This document shows, piece after piece, positions 1 through 6,909 of a DNA stretch of 31,142 nucleotides. The DNA is from an uncultured Kiritimatiellota bacterium. GTDB taxonomy: Bacteria > Verrucomicrobiota > Kiritimatiellia > RFP12 > UBA1067. The notes below the pieces were generated by a model. It did not search any database. It was not told the origin of the DNA and saw nothing but the letters and a program-made list of their open reading frames with translations. Made by a program: the position numbers and the translations under genes. Location: positions 1 to 31,142 of the forward strand of contig CAKUCX010000040.1 of assembly GCA_934643865.1 (NCBI GenBank). Direction: 5' to 3'. How positions within the stretch are numbered: position 1 is the stretch's first letter; the number at the start of each line of letters is the position of its first letter.

Positions 1-349
1 CCGCGCGCGTGTAGGAGACGCCTCCGATCCGCCCCGCGCGCGGATTGAAGAAGTTGCGCTCGACCCACGCGCGGAAGTTCTCCCGCACCTCCTCCGAGAC
101 CGCCCGCGCCGTGTCCGCGGCGGCCCGGCGCGCCGCCTCCGCCGCCGTCCGCAGCCGCTCGGCCGCCGCGGCCTGTCCAGACGCCGCCGCAGCAGCCCGT
201 CCAGACGCCGCAGCCTTTTCGGACGCCGCAGCCCGTCCAGACACCGCTGCCTGTCCAGACGACGCTGCCGCCGTCCGTCCAGACGCCGCCGTCCGCGCGG
301 ACGCCCGTTCCGCCGTTTCCCGCATCGCCGTGTCCGATTTCGCCGCCAT
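1..349 (-). CDS. Ala-rich repeat protein, N-terminal part (runs off left edge)
   Basis: I do not recognise this protein. The first 116 codons are present and the rest lies outside the window. The ATG at 349 follows a strong AGGAGG Shine-Dalgarno with about 8 nt spacing, which decides the start and the strand. Residues ~15-65 are a low-complexity run built on repeats of the type A-A-S-G-(R/Q)-A-A, encoded by recurring GTCTGGAC-containing units. Residues ~65-95 are rich in Ala, Arg and Glu and look helical or coiled-coil. They lead into a more ordinary sequence (FRAWVERNFFNPRAG) just before the edge. There is no signal peptide or membrane segment in the visible part. A plausible promoter lies just upstream at 375-404. 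Function cannot be assigned from this fragment. Confidence 0.7.
   Translation of the reverse strand, partial: MAAKSDTAMRETAERASARTAASGRTAAASSGQAAVSGRAAASEKAAASGRAAAAASGQAAAAERLRTAAEAARRAAADTARAVSEEVRENFRAWVERNFFNPRAGRIGGVSYTRA
173..295. repeat. Degenerate short repeats containing GTCCAGAC
   Basis: The + strand carries about five GTCCAGAC copies (near 174, 199, 235, 253 and 277) plus a variant with TTCGGACG, separated by GCC/GCA-rich filler of multiples of 3. They encode the Ser-Gly-(Arg/Gln) repeats of the minus-strand gene. The unit lengths keep the frame open, which fits expansion and contraction inside a coding region. Confidence 0.6.
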
Positions 350-374
350 GCCTTTTCCCTCCTTGCCGCCGCAC

Positions 375-404
375 AGTCTAGCAGAAGGGGCCGGCGGGAC
401 GCAA
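375..404 (-). promoter_or_regulatory. Candidate sigma70-type promoter of the leftmost gene
   Basis: On the minus strand TTGCGT (399-404) and TAGACT (375-380) are separated by 18 nt, with TGC just before the -10 element. It lies 26 nt upstream of the ATG at 349. Other promoters in this window also have TTGC-type -35 boxes. The -10 matches the consensus at only four of six positions. Confidence 0.4.
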
Positions 405-511
405 TGAGATTTCACTGCGTAATAATCTTGACAATGCCGAGATTGCGGGTTCGGCAGGTCAAGCCAGGGTGCAATGATCGGGACGTAATGAGATTTTACC
501 GCGTAATAATC
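395..511. repeat. Two 33-bp direct repeats, 84 bp apart
   Basis: The copies are 395-427 and 479-511 and match at 30 of 33 positions. Both begin CGGGACG and end GCGTAATAATC. The first copy overlaps the -35 box of the leftward promoter at 375-404. The 399-420 part of this copy is an imperfect dyad (ACGCA...TGCGT, 9 of 11 pairs). The 84-bp period equals eight helical turns. They may be operator sites or remnants of a mobile-element end; the sequence does not decide this. Confidence 0.7.
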
Positions 512-514
512 CAA

Positions 515-607
515 CCTGAAAGTCGTATTCTTGCTTGAAAGCCGTATCTTGCCTGAAACCGTAACTTGCCTGTCAAGATTTCCCATGCCTTGCCTGCCAA
601 GATCTAC
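515..607. repeat. Short imperfect tandem repeats (17-24 nt)
   Basis: Successive units start CCTGAAAG, CTTGAAAG, CCTGAAAC, CCTGTCAAG and CCTGCCAAG, at 515, 534, 552, 569 and 593. All but the last end in CTTG. The first three units are 19, 18 and 17 nt and closely similar, and the later ones diverge. The stretch has no open frame of note. It fits a decaying non-coding repeat next to the transposase stub. Confidence 0.55.
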
Positions 608-664
608 ATTCCCGTGCGAAGCGCGGGCGGCGGGCGACACGGCCCACGCCCATCAAAAAGCATC

Positions 665-689
665 GGGGCGTCCTTCGCCCCCGGTTTTT
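665..689 (+). terminator. Candidate intrinsic terminator
   Basis: A 6-bp GC stem (GGGGCG 665-670 with CGCCCC 676-681, loop TCCTT) is followed by CCG and five T residues. No rightward gene is seen immediately upstream, so its role is unclear. It could be left over from a lost gene or mobile element. Confidence 0.35.
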
Positions 690-879
690 GACGATCCCTG
701 ATCCTATCGGAAAAATCGGGATAAGGGTGTTTTTTGGAGGTTCCACAGTCTTTCGTGCCTGGCGAGACGCCCCCGCGCCGAGCGCGACTTTCGCCACGCC
801 GATCCCGAATAACGGGGCAAGAAAGCGGATGATTTTCGCTATCATGCGAAGTCCTTACACAAACAAGCGAGGCGACGCC

Positions 880-1083
880 ATGCATGATACCACAACCGCG
901 ATGAAGCTGCCAGGGCAGCCCAAGGCATTTCCGGGGAGGGTTTCTCCCCATTTCAGCAAGCCCGTGGCCCGTTTCATAGGCGACATGATGTACGGCATCA
1001 TGAAGGAGAAGGACGTGAAGCCCTCATCCGTCGTCCGCGCGCTCAAGAAGGAAGCCTCCCCGAAAAAGGTCGAGGGCAGGCTC
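880..1083 (+). pseudogene. Transposase N-terminal remnant (IS4-like/DDE type)
   Basis: From the ATG at 880 the frame encodes about 68 residues resembling the N-terminus of a DDE transposase group that I know from PVC and Bacteroidota genomes. The diagnostic stretches are LPGQPKAFPGRVSPHFSKPV, ARFIGDMMYGI and the helix EKDVKPSSVVRALKKE. The similarity stops at about 1083 (KKVEGRL). The frame then continues to 1275 as Arg/Pro-rich sequence with no family resemblance. The catalytic DDE domain is entirely absent, so this is a 5' stub left after deletion or recombination. Only a weak GAGG precedes the ATG. It explains the gene-poor, repeat-rich stretch between 350 and 1250. The exact IS family is recalled from memory and not searched. 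Confidence 0.6.
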
Positions 1084-1247
1084 GGATTTTCACTTGCAGC
1101 GAAGCGTAAATCGCCCCTTTGCCCTTTGTTTACAGGGGCACGGGAATCTTCATGCCCGGGGAAATGGGGAATCTCCAAGAGAGCGCGGCCGAGGGGGCAG
1201 CGCCCCGTCGCGCCGCCCTTCCCATCCCCCCCCGTTACAAGGGCGCG

Positions 1248-1276
1248 TTGCAAAGGCAGGGAGTTTGGCCTATAAT
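1248..1276 (+). promoter_or_regulatory. Sigma70-type promoter of the GH78 gene
   Basis: TTGCAA (1248-1253), a 17-nt spacer and a perfect TATAAT (1271-1276). The expected transcript start is near 1283, giving a leader of about 115 nt before the ATG at 1398. This is the best match to consensus in the left part of the window. Confidence 0.75.
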
Positions 1277-1397
1277 GTGCAGCACGCCTGCCGCGAAAGG
1301 CGCGCGTCACATGAATGAAAGAAGTTGGCCGGGCACGGCACAGGGCCGTGGCGTGTACTCAAGTCAACCGCAAGAGCCGCATTGAGGAGACGTTTGG

Positions 1398-3527
1398 ATG
1401 AAGACGATCATGATACTGTCGCTGACGCTGGGCGCGGCGGGGGCTTTGGCGGGGGAGCGTCTGTCGTCCGAGCAGGGGGAGCCGGACGCCTTGTTCGGCC
1501 CGGCGTCCCCCTGGACGGGCGACGGGGAGGCGGATCGCGTCGAGGAGGGCTTCTACGCGGAGGACCCCGCGCCCGCGTTCACGGCCTCCTTCGTCCTCCC
1601 GGAGGGGCGGGCCGCCGCCGACGTCACGATTGCGTGCGCTGGCTATTACTCCATCCGGCTGAACGGAAAGGCGGCGGGCGTCTCGGGGACGTCGCTGATG
1701 CCGCTCTGGAGCCCGTTCGGCCAGACAGTCTACGCCGACACGTTCACGGCGTCCGGCCTGCACCCCTATCCGGCGACCAACGTCGTGTCGGTGACGCTTG
1801 GAAACGGCTTCTACAACCTCCCGCCGCTGCGGTTCTGGGGGTCGAAGCCCTTCCGCGCGGCGATGGCGCACGGCCGCCCGTGCTTCAGGCTGCGCGTCTC
1901 GGGGGTGGAGAAGCCCCTGTCCTGGACCTGCCGGAAGACAAACATTCTCCGCAACTGCGTGTACCTGGGCGCGGAGGTCGATGCGACGCGCGGGCCGTCG
2001 GAGAGCCGCCCCGCCGCGCAGGTTCAGGGACCGCACGGGAAAATCGTCCTCCGCCGCGCGCCGGCCGTCGATTTCGTCGGCGAGGCGGCAGGCCGGGTGT
2101 CGGCACGCCCGGACGGCGCGCACATCGTCGACTTCGGCGTGAACCTGTCGGGCGTGCCGCAGTTCGTCTTCGCGGGCGAACGGCGCGGCACGCGCGTCGA
2201 AATCGTGTACGGAGAGCGGCTGAACCCCGACGGGTCCGTCAACGTGCTGACCCAGACGGCTGGGCAAATCAAGCGGGTGGGGGTCGGCGGGCCGGGTGCC
2301 CCCGACGTCGCCTGCCAGCGCGACGTGTACGTCTGCGGCGGCGCGGCGGAGGAGACGTTTGAGCCGCCGTTCATCTGGCACGTCTGCCGCTATGCCGAAA
2401 TCCGGGGCGCGGCGCGGCCGCCGAAGGCCGCGACGCTGAGGGCCGTCTCCTCCGTCCTCCGGACTGTCGCGGACGAGAGGCGGATTCCCGCCGAGCTGAG
2501 GCCGCTCCACGACGTCTGCGTGCGCACGTTCCGCGATAACCTCATCGGCGTGCAGAGCGACTGTCCCGGCCGCGAGCGGCTGGGGTACGGCGGCGACATC
2601 GTGGCGACCTGCGAGGCGCTGTGCCTGAACTTCGACATGCTTGAGTTCTACCTCAAGACCCTGCAGGACTTCGCCGACGAGGCCGAGGCGGACGGATGGA
2701 TCACCGAAACCGCGCCCTTCGTCGGAATCGCCGACGCGAACGGCCTCGGGGCGGGTGTTTCAAGGCGGGCCGGGCCGATCTCGTGGGCCCTGGCGGTTCC
2801 AGTGGTGATGGACACGCTGCTGCGGCACAGCCCGGAGGCGGCGGGGCGCATCCTCAAGTTCTACCCGACCTGCGCCCGCTACGCGCGGCTGGTGGACGCG
2901 GCGAACCCGACGGGCGTCGTCCCGACGTGCATCGGCGACCACGAGGCGATCGCGCGCGCGCCGAACGCGGTGACCGCGACGGCGCACTGGCACGAGTTCG
3001 TGCGCCTGACCGCGCACTTCGCGGGGCTGCTTGGACGGACGGAGGAGCAGGCGGCGTTCGAGGCGGTCAGGCGCAAGGTGGCGTCGGCGTTTGCGCGGAC
3101 GTTCGTGAAAGACGGCGTCGTCGCGAACGGCACGCAGTCGGCACAGGCGATCGGCCTCTATCTGGGGCTCGTCCCGGATGGCCAGGTCGAGGCGGCCGAA
3201 CGGCGCCTCGTCCGCGCCATCGAGGAGAGGGGCTGCGCGCCGTCGACGGGCATCTTCTCGACGCGGTACATGCTGCTGTATCTCGCCGAGCACGGGCGGA
3301 ACGATCTTGCCCGCCGGATCGTCCTGCATCGCGGATTCCCCGGCTGGCTGCATATGCTGGAGCGCGGCGCCACGACGCTCTGGGAGACGTGGAAGGAGTC
3401 GGACGACACCTACTCGAACTGCCACCCGATGTTCGGCAGCGTGGACGAGTGGATCCTGCGGTTTTCCGGCGCGGCGGAACACGACCCGCCGGTCGAATGC
3501 GCCAACCCGCCCGTCCCCACGTCCTGA
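1398..3527 (+). CDS. GH78 alpha-L-rhamnosidase-like protein, C-terminally short
   Basis: This is a secreted inverting glycosidase expected to release terminal alpha-L-rhamnose. Residues 1-18 form a signal peptide. Residues ~60-170 match the Bac_rhamnosid_N beta-sandwich (for example PLWSPFGQTVYADTF and LGNGFYN). Residues ~240-285 carry the DFGVNLSG and GERLNPDGSVN signatures. An alpha/alpha barrel follows. The motif QSDCPGRERLGYGGD supplies D388, E393 and D400, with the same spacing as D567/E572/D579 of Bacillus RhaB. E663 in LWETW fits the general base, so the active site looks intact. The protein ends about 20 residues after the conserved HPMFGSVDEWILRFSGAA. The usual C-terminal beta-sandwich is therefore missing, and the tail is Pro-rich. 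GAGGAG lies 8 nt before the ATG. The 3' end overlaps the convergent gene by 118 bp. Confidence 0.85.
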   Translation: MKTIMILSLTLGAAGALAGERLSSEQGEPDALFGPASPWTGDGEADRVEEGFYAEDPAPAFTASFVLPEGRAAADVTIACAGYYSIRLNGKAAGVSGTSLMPLWSPFGQTVYADTFTASGLHPYPATNVVSVTLGNGFYNLPPLRFWGSKPFRAAMAHGRPCFRLRVSGVEKPLSWTCRKTNILRNCVYLGAEVDATRGPSESRPAAQVQGPHGKIVLRRAPAVDFVGEAAGRVSARPDGAHIVDFGVNLSGVPQFVFAGERRGTRVEIVYGERLNPDGSVNVLTQTAGQIKRVGVGGPGAPDVACQRDVYVCGGAAEETFEPPFIWHVCRYAEIRGAARPPKAATLRAVSSVLRTVADERRIPAELRPLHDVCVRTFRDNLIGVQSDCPGRERLGYGGDIVATCEALCLNFDMLEFYLKTLQDFADEAEADGWITETAPFVGIADANGLGAGVSRRAGPISWALAVPVVMDTLLRHSPEAAGRILKFYPTCARYARLVDAANPTGVVPTCIGDHEAIARAPNAVTATAHWHEFVRLTAHFAGLLGRTEEQAAFEAVRRKVASAFARTFVKDGVVANGTQSAQAIGLYLGLVPDGQVEAAERRLVRAIEERGCAPSTGIFSTRYMLLYLAEHGRNDLARRIVLHRGFPGWLHMLERGATTLWETWKESDDTYSNCHPMFGSVDEWILRFSGAAEHDPPVECANPPVPTS

Positions 3528-5602
3528 CCGTCGCAGAAGAGCTTCGAGCCCGCCGTCGCGACGAGCGCCTCCCCCTTCCGAAACGCGAGCACGCCCGTAT
3601 GGTGCCCCGTGAAGCGCCGACCGTCGATCACGAGGTCAATCTTCGTCGGCCTGCCGGTGAGGATGGCGTCTGAGACGAGCGCGAACGACCCGTCCTCGTA
3701 GACGCACCCGCCGGGGATGCGCGAAGAGGCGAGCTGCAGCTCCGCCGCGATCTTCGCGAGATCCCACTCGGCGACGCGGCGCCCCGCGAAGGACGCCTTC
3801 TCCGCGTTGACGTCGAGGTCCGCCGGGCCCACCACGACGAGCGCCGCCCCCTTCGCCGCCGCGCCGTTGAGGAAGTCCCAGACGCACCTCTTCGCGTAGC
3901 GGGGGTAGAGGAAGACGAGCTTCCTGAATCGTGCCGGCGGCGCGTTGAAGGCCGCGCGGCGGTCGCAGGCGGTCGTGCGGGCGATGGGGTAGAGCGCGAA
4001 GGCGCCGTCCTCGAAGCGGAGGCGGCCCTCCTCGACGAGGCGGTCGGGCAACAGCGCGGCGACGTGCCCGGCGCGCCAGGCCTCCTGCGCCTTCTCCATG
4101 ATCCGAAGCGACGCGTTCTGATCCCATTTACCGCGCGCCTTCTCGTCCGGATACCAGTTCGCGTGCGCGAACTCGCCGAAGACGAGCAGCACGTCGGTGC
4201 GCGGCAGGGCGCCCCTCCGCTGGAAGCCGTCGAGCAGCCGGACGGCCTCGTCGAGCTTCTTCACGTTCGCGGTGAACGGCTGCTCCGTGTAGCCGAGCCC
4301 CCACCTGCCGTCGTTGTAGGCGTGGTGGAACTCGCGGATCCGCCACGGCGCGCAGTCGATGATGTTGCCGTAGACGTCGTCCGGGTTCTTCGAGTAGAAC
4401 ATGTTGTAGCCGAATTTCATCTTCGAGCCGAGCAGCACGCCGAGCCGGATCGGCCAGATCGTCCCCTCGTCCGTGAAGCCGTAATCGCGCGGAAGCGACC
4501 AGTAGTTGCAGGTGTTCTTGATGAAGTCGTCCGAGTCGAGCGAATTGTGGTAGGTCGAATGGCAGGCGAGGAACGGGTCGGTGTAGCGCGCAAGCTGGTA
4601 GTCGGCAACCGCATCCTCGAAGGCCATCGTCACCCGGCGGGCCTCGTCGAAGTAGCGGTTGATCGCGCGGATGCGCACGGCGGCGTCGCCGGCGGGCGCG
4701 TAGCGCATGTCGAAGAGCAGCCGGCGGAAATCGGTCTTCAGCGCCTCGCGCCAGTAGCGCTCGCCGGCGAAGGAGAAGTAGCGCCCGCGGAACGGCTCGC
4801 CGCCCCAGGCGTCGACGGGCATGAACCCCTGCTCGTCGTTCACCGCGCCGTCGAGCGCCGCGTCGGCGAAGCCGTCGAAGGTCTTTTGGAAGTCGGCGTA
4901 CTGCGCCTCGTAGATCTCAAGGGCGTTGAAGAAGTGCCCCGCCAGCAGGAAGACGTCCTTCCCCGCGTACGGCGCGCCGAGGTCGAGCTCGACGGACATC
5001 GACCGGTTGTCCTGGGCGACGACGCGCATGCGCGCCGAGACGTCCTCCAGCGAGCCCGGCCTGTAGAAGCCCGCGCCGGCCTTCTCGAAGACGTACGCCG
5101 CGAGCGGCTTCGCATAGAGGGGGATGATCTTCTCGCGGTTCCACTTCGCCTCGGAGCGCAGGCACGCATAGCCCGTCCCGTCGAGTCGGCCCTCGACGTC
5201 GACCGTCAGCGCCTGCGCCTGGGCCTGGTCCTTGATGATGTTCGGCAGCGGCCCCTTCACGGAGAGGCCGTGCGCGCTCGGAAAGGCCGGCGCGGCGAAG
5301 AAGCCGGGGGTGGAGTAGTCCGTGCGCAGGGCGACGCGGAAGCCCTTTGCGCGCGCGTAGGCGGCCAGTTCCCTCATCGGGGCGCGCATCTGGTCCATGT
5401 CGCCCTGGACCGTCCCCTCGACCGGCGCGGGCGAGAGGATGTCAGCCGCCGTATGCGCGCGCAGGTAGTCGATGTCCTTGATGTACTGACGCCGCGCAAG
5501 TGTCTTCGCGTTCACCTGCCACACGATCGGCACGGGCAGCCCTTCGCCCCCCGCCGCCAACGGCACGGCAGCAAGGCAGACATTCAGCAGCGTTCTTTTC
5601 AT
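3410..5602 (-). CDS. Secreted TIM-barrel glycoside hydrolase-like protein (family uncertain)
   Basis: The protein has 730 residues from the ATG at 5602. That start gives a good signal peptide (MKRTLLNVCLAAVPLAAGG), whereas an upstream in-frame ATG at 5641 has no ribosome site and a poor leader. The N-terminal half looks like a barrel of the glycoside hydrolase type (MRELAAYARAKGFRVALRTD near residue 90, NDEQGF near 254, CHSTYHNSLDSDDF near 350). From ~465 there is a segment typical of the amidotransferase-like domain found in large beta-galactosidase or rhamnosidase-type enzymes (DVLLVFGEFAHANWYPDE, then KLVFLYPRY and ALVVVGPADLD). I cannot name the family or the catalytic pair. The last ~40 codons run antisense through the conserved end of GH78 and have an unconvincing composition, so the true 3' end is probably lost. 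Confidence 0.6.
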   Translation of the reverse strand: MKRTLLNVCLAAVPLAAGGEGLPVPIVWQVNAKTLARRQYIKDIDYLRAHTAADILSPAPVEGTVQGDMDQMRAPMRELAAYARAKGFRVALRTDYSTPGFFAAPAFPSAHGLSVKGPLPNIIKDQAQAQALTVDVEGRLDGTGYACLRSEAKWNREKIIPLYAKPLAAYVFEKAGAGFYRPGSLEDVSARMRVVAQDNRSMSVELDLGAPYAGKDVFLLAGHFFNALEIYEAQYADFQKTFDGFADAALDGAVNDEQGFMPVDAWGGEPFRGRYFSFAGERYWREALKTDFRRLLFDMRYAPAGDAAVRIRAINRYFDEARRVTMAFEDAVADYQLARYTDPFLACHSTYHNSLDSDDFIKNTCNYWSLPRDYGFTDEGTIWPIRLGVLLGSKMKFGYNMFYSKNPDDVYGNIIDCAPWRIREFHHAYNDGRWGLGYTEQPFTANVKKLDEAVRLLDGFQRRGALPRTDVLLVFGEFAHANWYPDEKARGKWDQNASLRIMEKAQEAWRAGHVAALLPDRLVEEGRLRFEDGAFALYPIARTTACDRRAAFNAPPARFRKLVFLYPRYAKRCVWDFLNGAAAKGAALVVVGPADLDVNAEKASFAGRRVAEWDLAKIAAELQLASSRIPGGCVYEDGSFALVSDAILTGRPTKIDLVIDGRRFTGHHTGVLAFRKGEALVATAGSKLFCDGQDVGTGGLAHSTGGSCSAAPENRRIHSSTLPNIGWQFE

Positions 5603-5713
5603 ATCCGGCGGAAGTCGCCGCAATCCCCTCGTCCGCGCCATTCGCGAGCCAGGCCGCGCGGCCTGGAGGAACTCGCGGAAACACCTTGCACGCCCAAAGG
5701 GCCCGGCGCGCCC

Positions 5714-5742
5714 ATTATGCCAAACCCGCGCCCTTGCCGCAA
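5714..5742 (-). promoter_or_regulatory. Promoter of the secreted hydrolase-like gene
   Basis: On the minus strand TTGCGG (5737-5742), a 17-nt spacer and CATAAT (5714-5719). The predicted start near 5707 gives a leader of about 105 nt. The rest of the gap 5603-5822 shows no open frame or convincing terminator. Confidence 0.65.
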
Positions 5743-5822
5743 GAAGGGCTGTCCGCTTTTGCTTTCACGCCCCGCCAACGGCATCCGCAACACGCTGCGG
5801 CCCGCCCGCGCGGCCGTTTCGC

Positions 5823-6743
5823 CTAGAACGACGCGGTGAGGGCGAGGCCGCCCACGAAGTGGTAGCTCGTGTCGTCGCGGCCCGTCGCCTCGTAGGCCCG
5901 CGCCGCGTCGCGGAGCGTGCTGTCGAAGACGTAGTCGTAGTAGGCGACGTAGCCCGAGAGCGCGACGCCGGCGCCGATGTTCCACGTCAGCTCGCCCTTG
6001 ACGCAGAGGTCCATCAGGCCGCCGTGGTCGTCGGCGAGGCCGTAGCCGCGCGTGCGCTGCGTGTTGCCGACGCCCTGCGCGACCGACGGGCGGAACGCGA
6101 GAAGCGGGTCGTCGCCCTCGCTTTCGCCGTCGATGAGCGCGAAGGTGTGGCCGAGTTCGAGATTCACGTAGGTGCCGTTGTCGCGGTCGATGTCGCGCTC
6201 GAAGGCAAGGGTCGGCTCGACCCACAGGTCCGGCAGCGCGACCTCGAACGTCACGAACTGCGTGTCCTCGCCGGCCTCGCCCATCGCCCGGGGATGGTAC
6301 TCGTAGGCGTAGCCGAGCGAGAACTCGACCGTGGTGGGCAGGAACGCATAGTCGTCGGGGCTGAACGCATGGCCGAGCGAGACGCCGGGGTCGAGTTCGA
6401 AGTAGCGGCCGCCGCGGTTCGAGTAGCCGGCCTTCCGTCCGTAGGTCGTCGTGTCGAAGAGGGCCGCAACCTCGAACGTCAACCAGTCGAAGAACGTCAC
6501 GGCCGCCGAGGGCGTGATGATCGGGTCCTTGTTGTCCACGAGACCGTAGCTCGTGAACTTCGAGTCAAACGCGAGGCCGACTTCCGTGGACATGATCGGC
6601 TGCTCGCCGAAGGAGATGCCCTCGCCCGGCGCCCAAGCCAGGGTCTCGGGCGTCTCCGCCGCTTCCGTCTTCGCTTCCTCGGCCAGAACACCGCCGCAGA
6701 ACGCGGCTGCACAGGCCAACATCATCATGTGCTTTGAGTTCAT
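5823..6743 (-). CDS. Outer-membrane beta-barrel protein
   Basis: The product has 306 residues with a signal peptide ending near AFCGGVLA (residue ~21). The mature chain alternates polar and hydrophobic residues, is rich in Tyr, Phe and Gly, and ends in Phe (ALTASF). That is the pattern of a beta-barrel recognised by the outer-membrane assembly machinery. The opening strand STEVGLAFDSKFTSYGLVDN resembles the Gcw_chp/TIGR02001 group of uncharacterised outer-membrane proteins (recalled, not searched). The gene starts 27 nt after the FeoB-associated small gene, across an all-purine spacer, so it may be the last gene of the iron operon. If so, a role in outer-membrane passage or sensing linked to ferrous iron is possible but not shown. 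Substrate unknown. Confidence 0.75.
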   Translation of the reverse strand: MNSKHMMMLACAAAFCGGVLAEEAKTEAAETPETLAWAPGEGISFGEQPIMSTEVGLAFDSKFTSYGLVDNKDPIITPSAAVTFFDWLTFEVAALFDTTTYGRKAGYSNRGGRYFELDPGVSLGHAFSPDDYAFLPTTVEFSLGYAYEYHPRAMGEAGEDTQFVTFEVALPDLWVEPTLAFERDIDRDNGTYVNLELGHTFALIDGESEGDDPLLAFRPSVAQGVGNTQRTRGYGLADDHGGLMDLCVKGELTWNIGAGVALSGYVAYYDYVFDSTLRDAARAYEATGRDDTSYHFVGGLALTASF

Positions 6744-6770
6744 TTTTTTTCTTTTCTTTCTTCTTTTCCT

Positions 6771-6908
6771 TCATTTGCCGCAGTGGCAAGATCCTTTGCA
6801 TCCCCCGCATCCGCACGCACAGCCTCCCTTCCGCTTGAGGTTCCGGCGGATGGCCAGCCCCGCGAGGACAAGGACGACCACAAGGACGACGGCGGATGCG
6901 AGGTTCAT
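6771..6908 (-). CDS. FeoB-associated Cys-rich membrane protein (45 aa)
   Basis: This very short gene starts one base after the feoB stop (TGA-A-ATG), so the two are almost certainly translationally coupled. It encodes one membrane helix (residues ~5-20, ASAVVLVVVLVLAGLAI), a basic stretch RRNLKRKGG, and a cysteine-rich tail with Cys at 30, 32, 34, 37, 41 and 43. This matches the small FeoB-associated Cys-rich membrane protein family (PF12669-type) that follows feoB in many anaerobes. The cysteines probably handle Fe(II) at the cytoplasmic face, but the function of the family is not settled. The basic residues after the helix suggest N-terminus out, Cys tail inside. It is probably the FeoC-position partner of the transporter. 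Confidence 0.85.
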   Translation of the reverse strand: MNLASAVVLVVVLVLAGLAIRRNLKRKGGCACGCGGCKGSCHCGK

Positions 6909-6909
6909 T

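Noticed and set aside
173..295. CRISPR array
   Set aside because: The units are short, lie in a coding frame and have no unique spacers of constant length.
515..607. CRISPR-like or riboswitch structure
   Set aside because: The tandem units are directly adjacent without spacers and do not form a conserved aptamer pattern that I recognise.
1084..1275. Continuation of the transposase frame as a real protein end
   Set aside because: The sequence after KKVEGRL has no transposase resemblance and is Arg/Pro-rich; it is read-through into unrelated DNA.
4064..5839. A 591-codon plus-strand open frame
   Set aside because: Antisense to the secreted hydrolase-like gene; Arg/Val-rich with no motif and no ribosome site.
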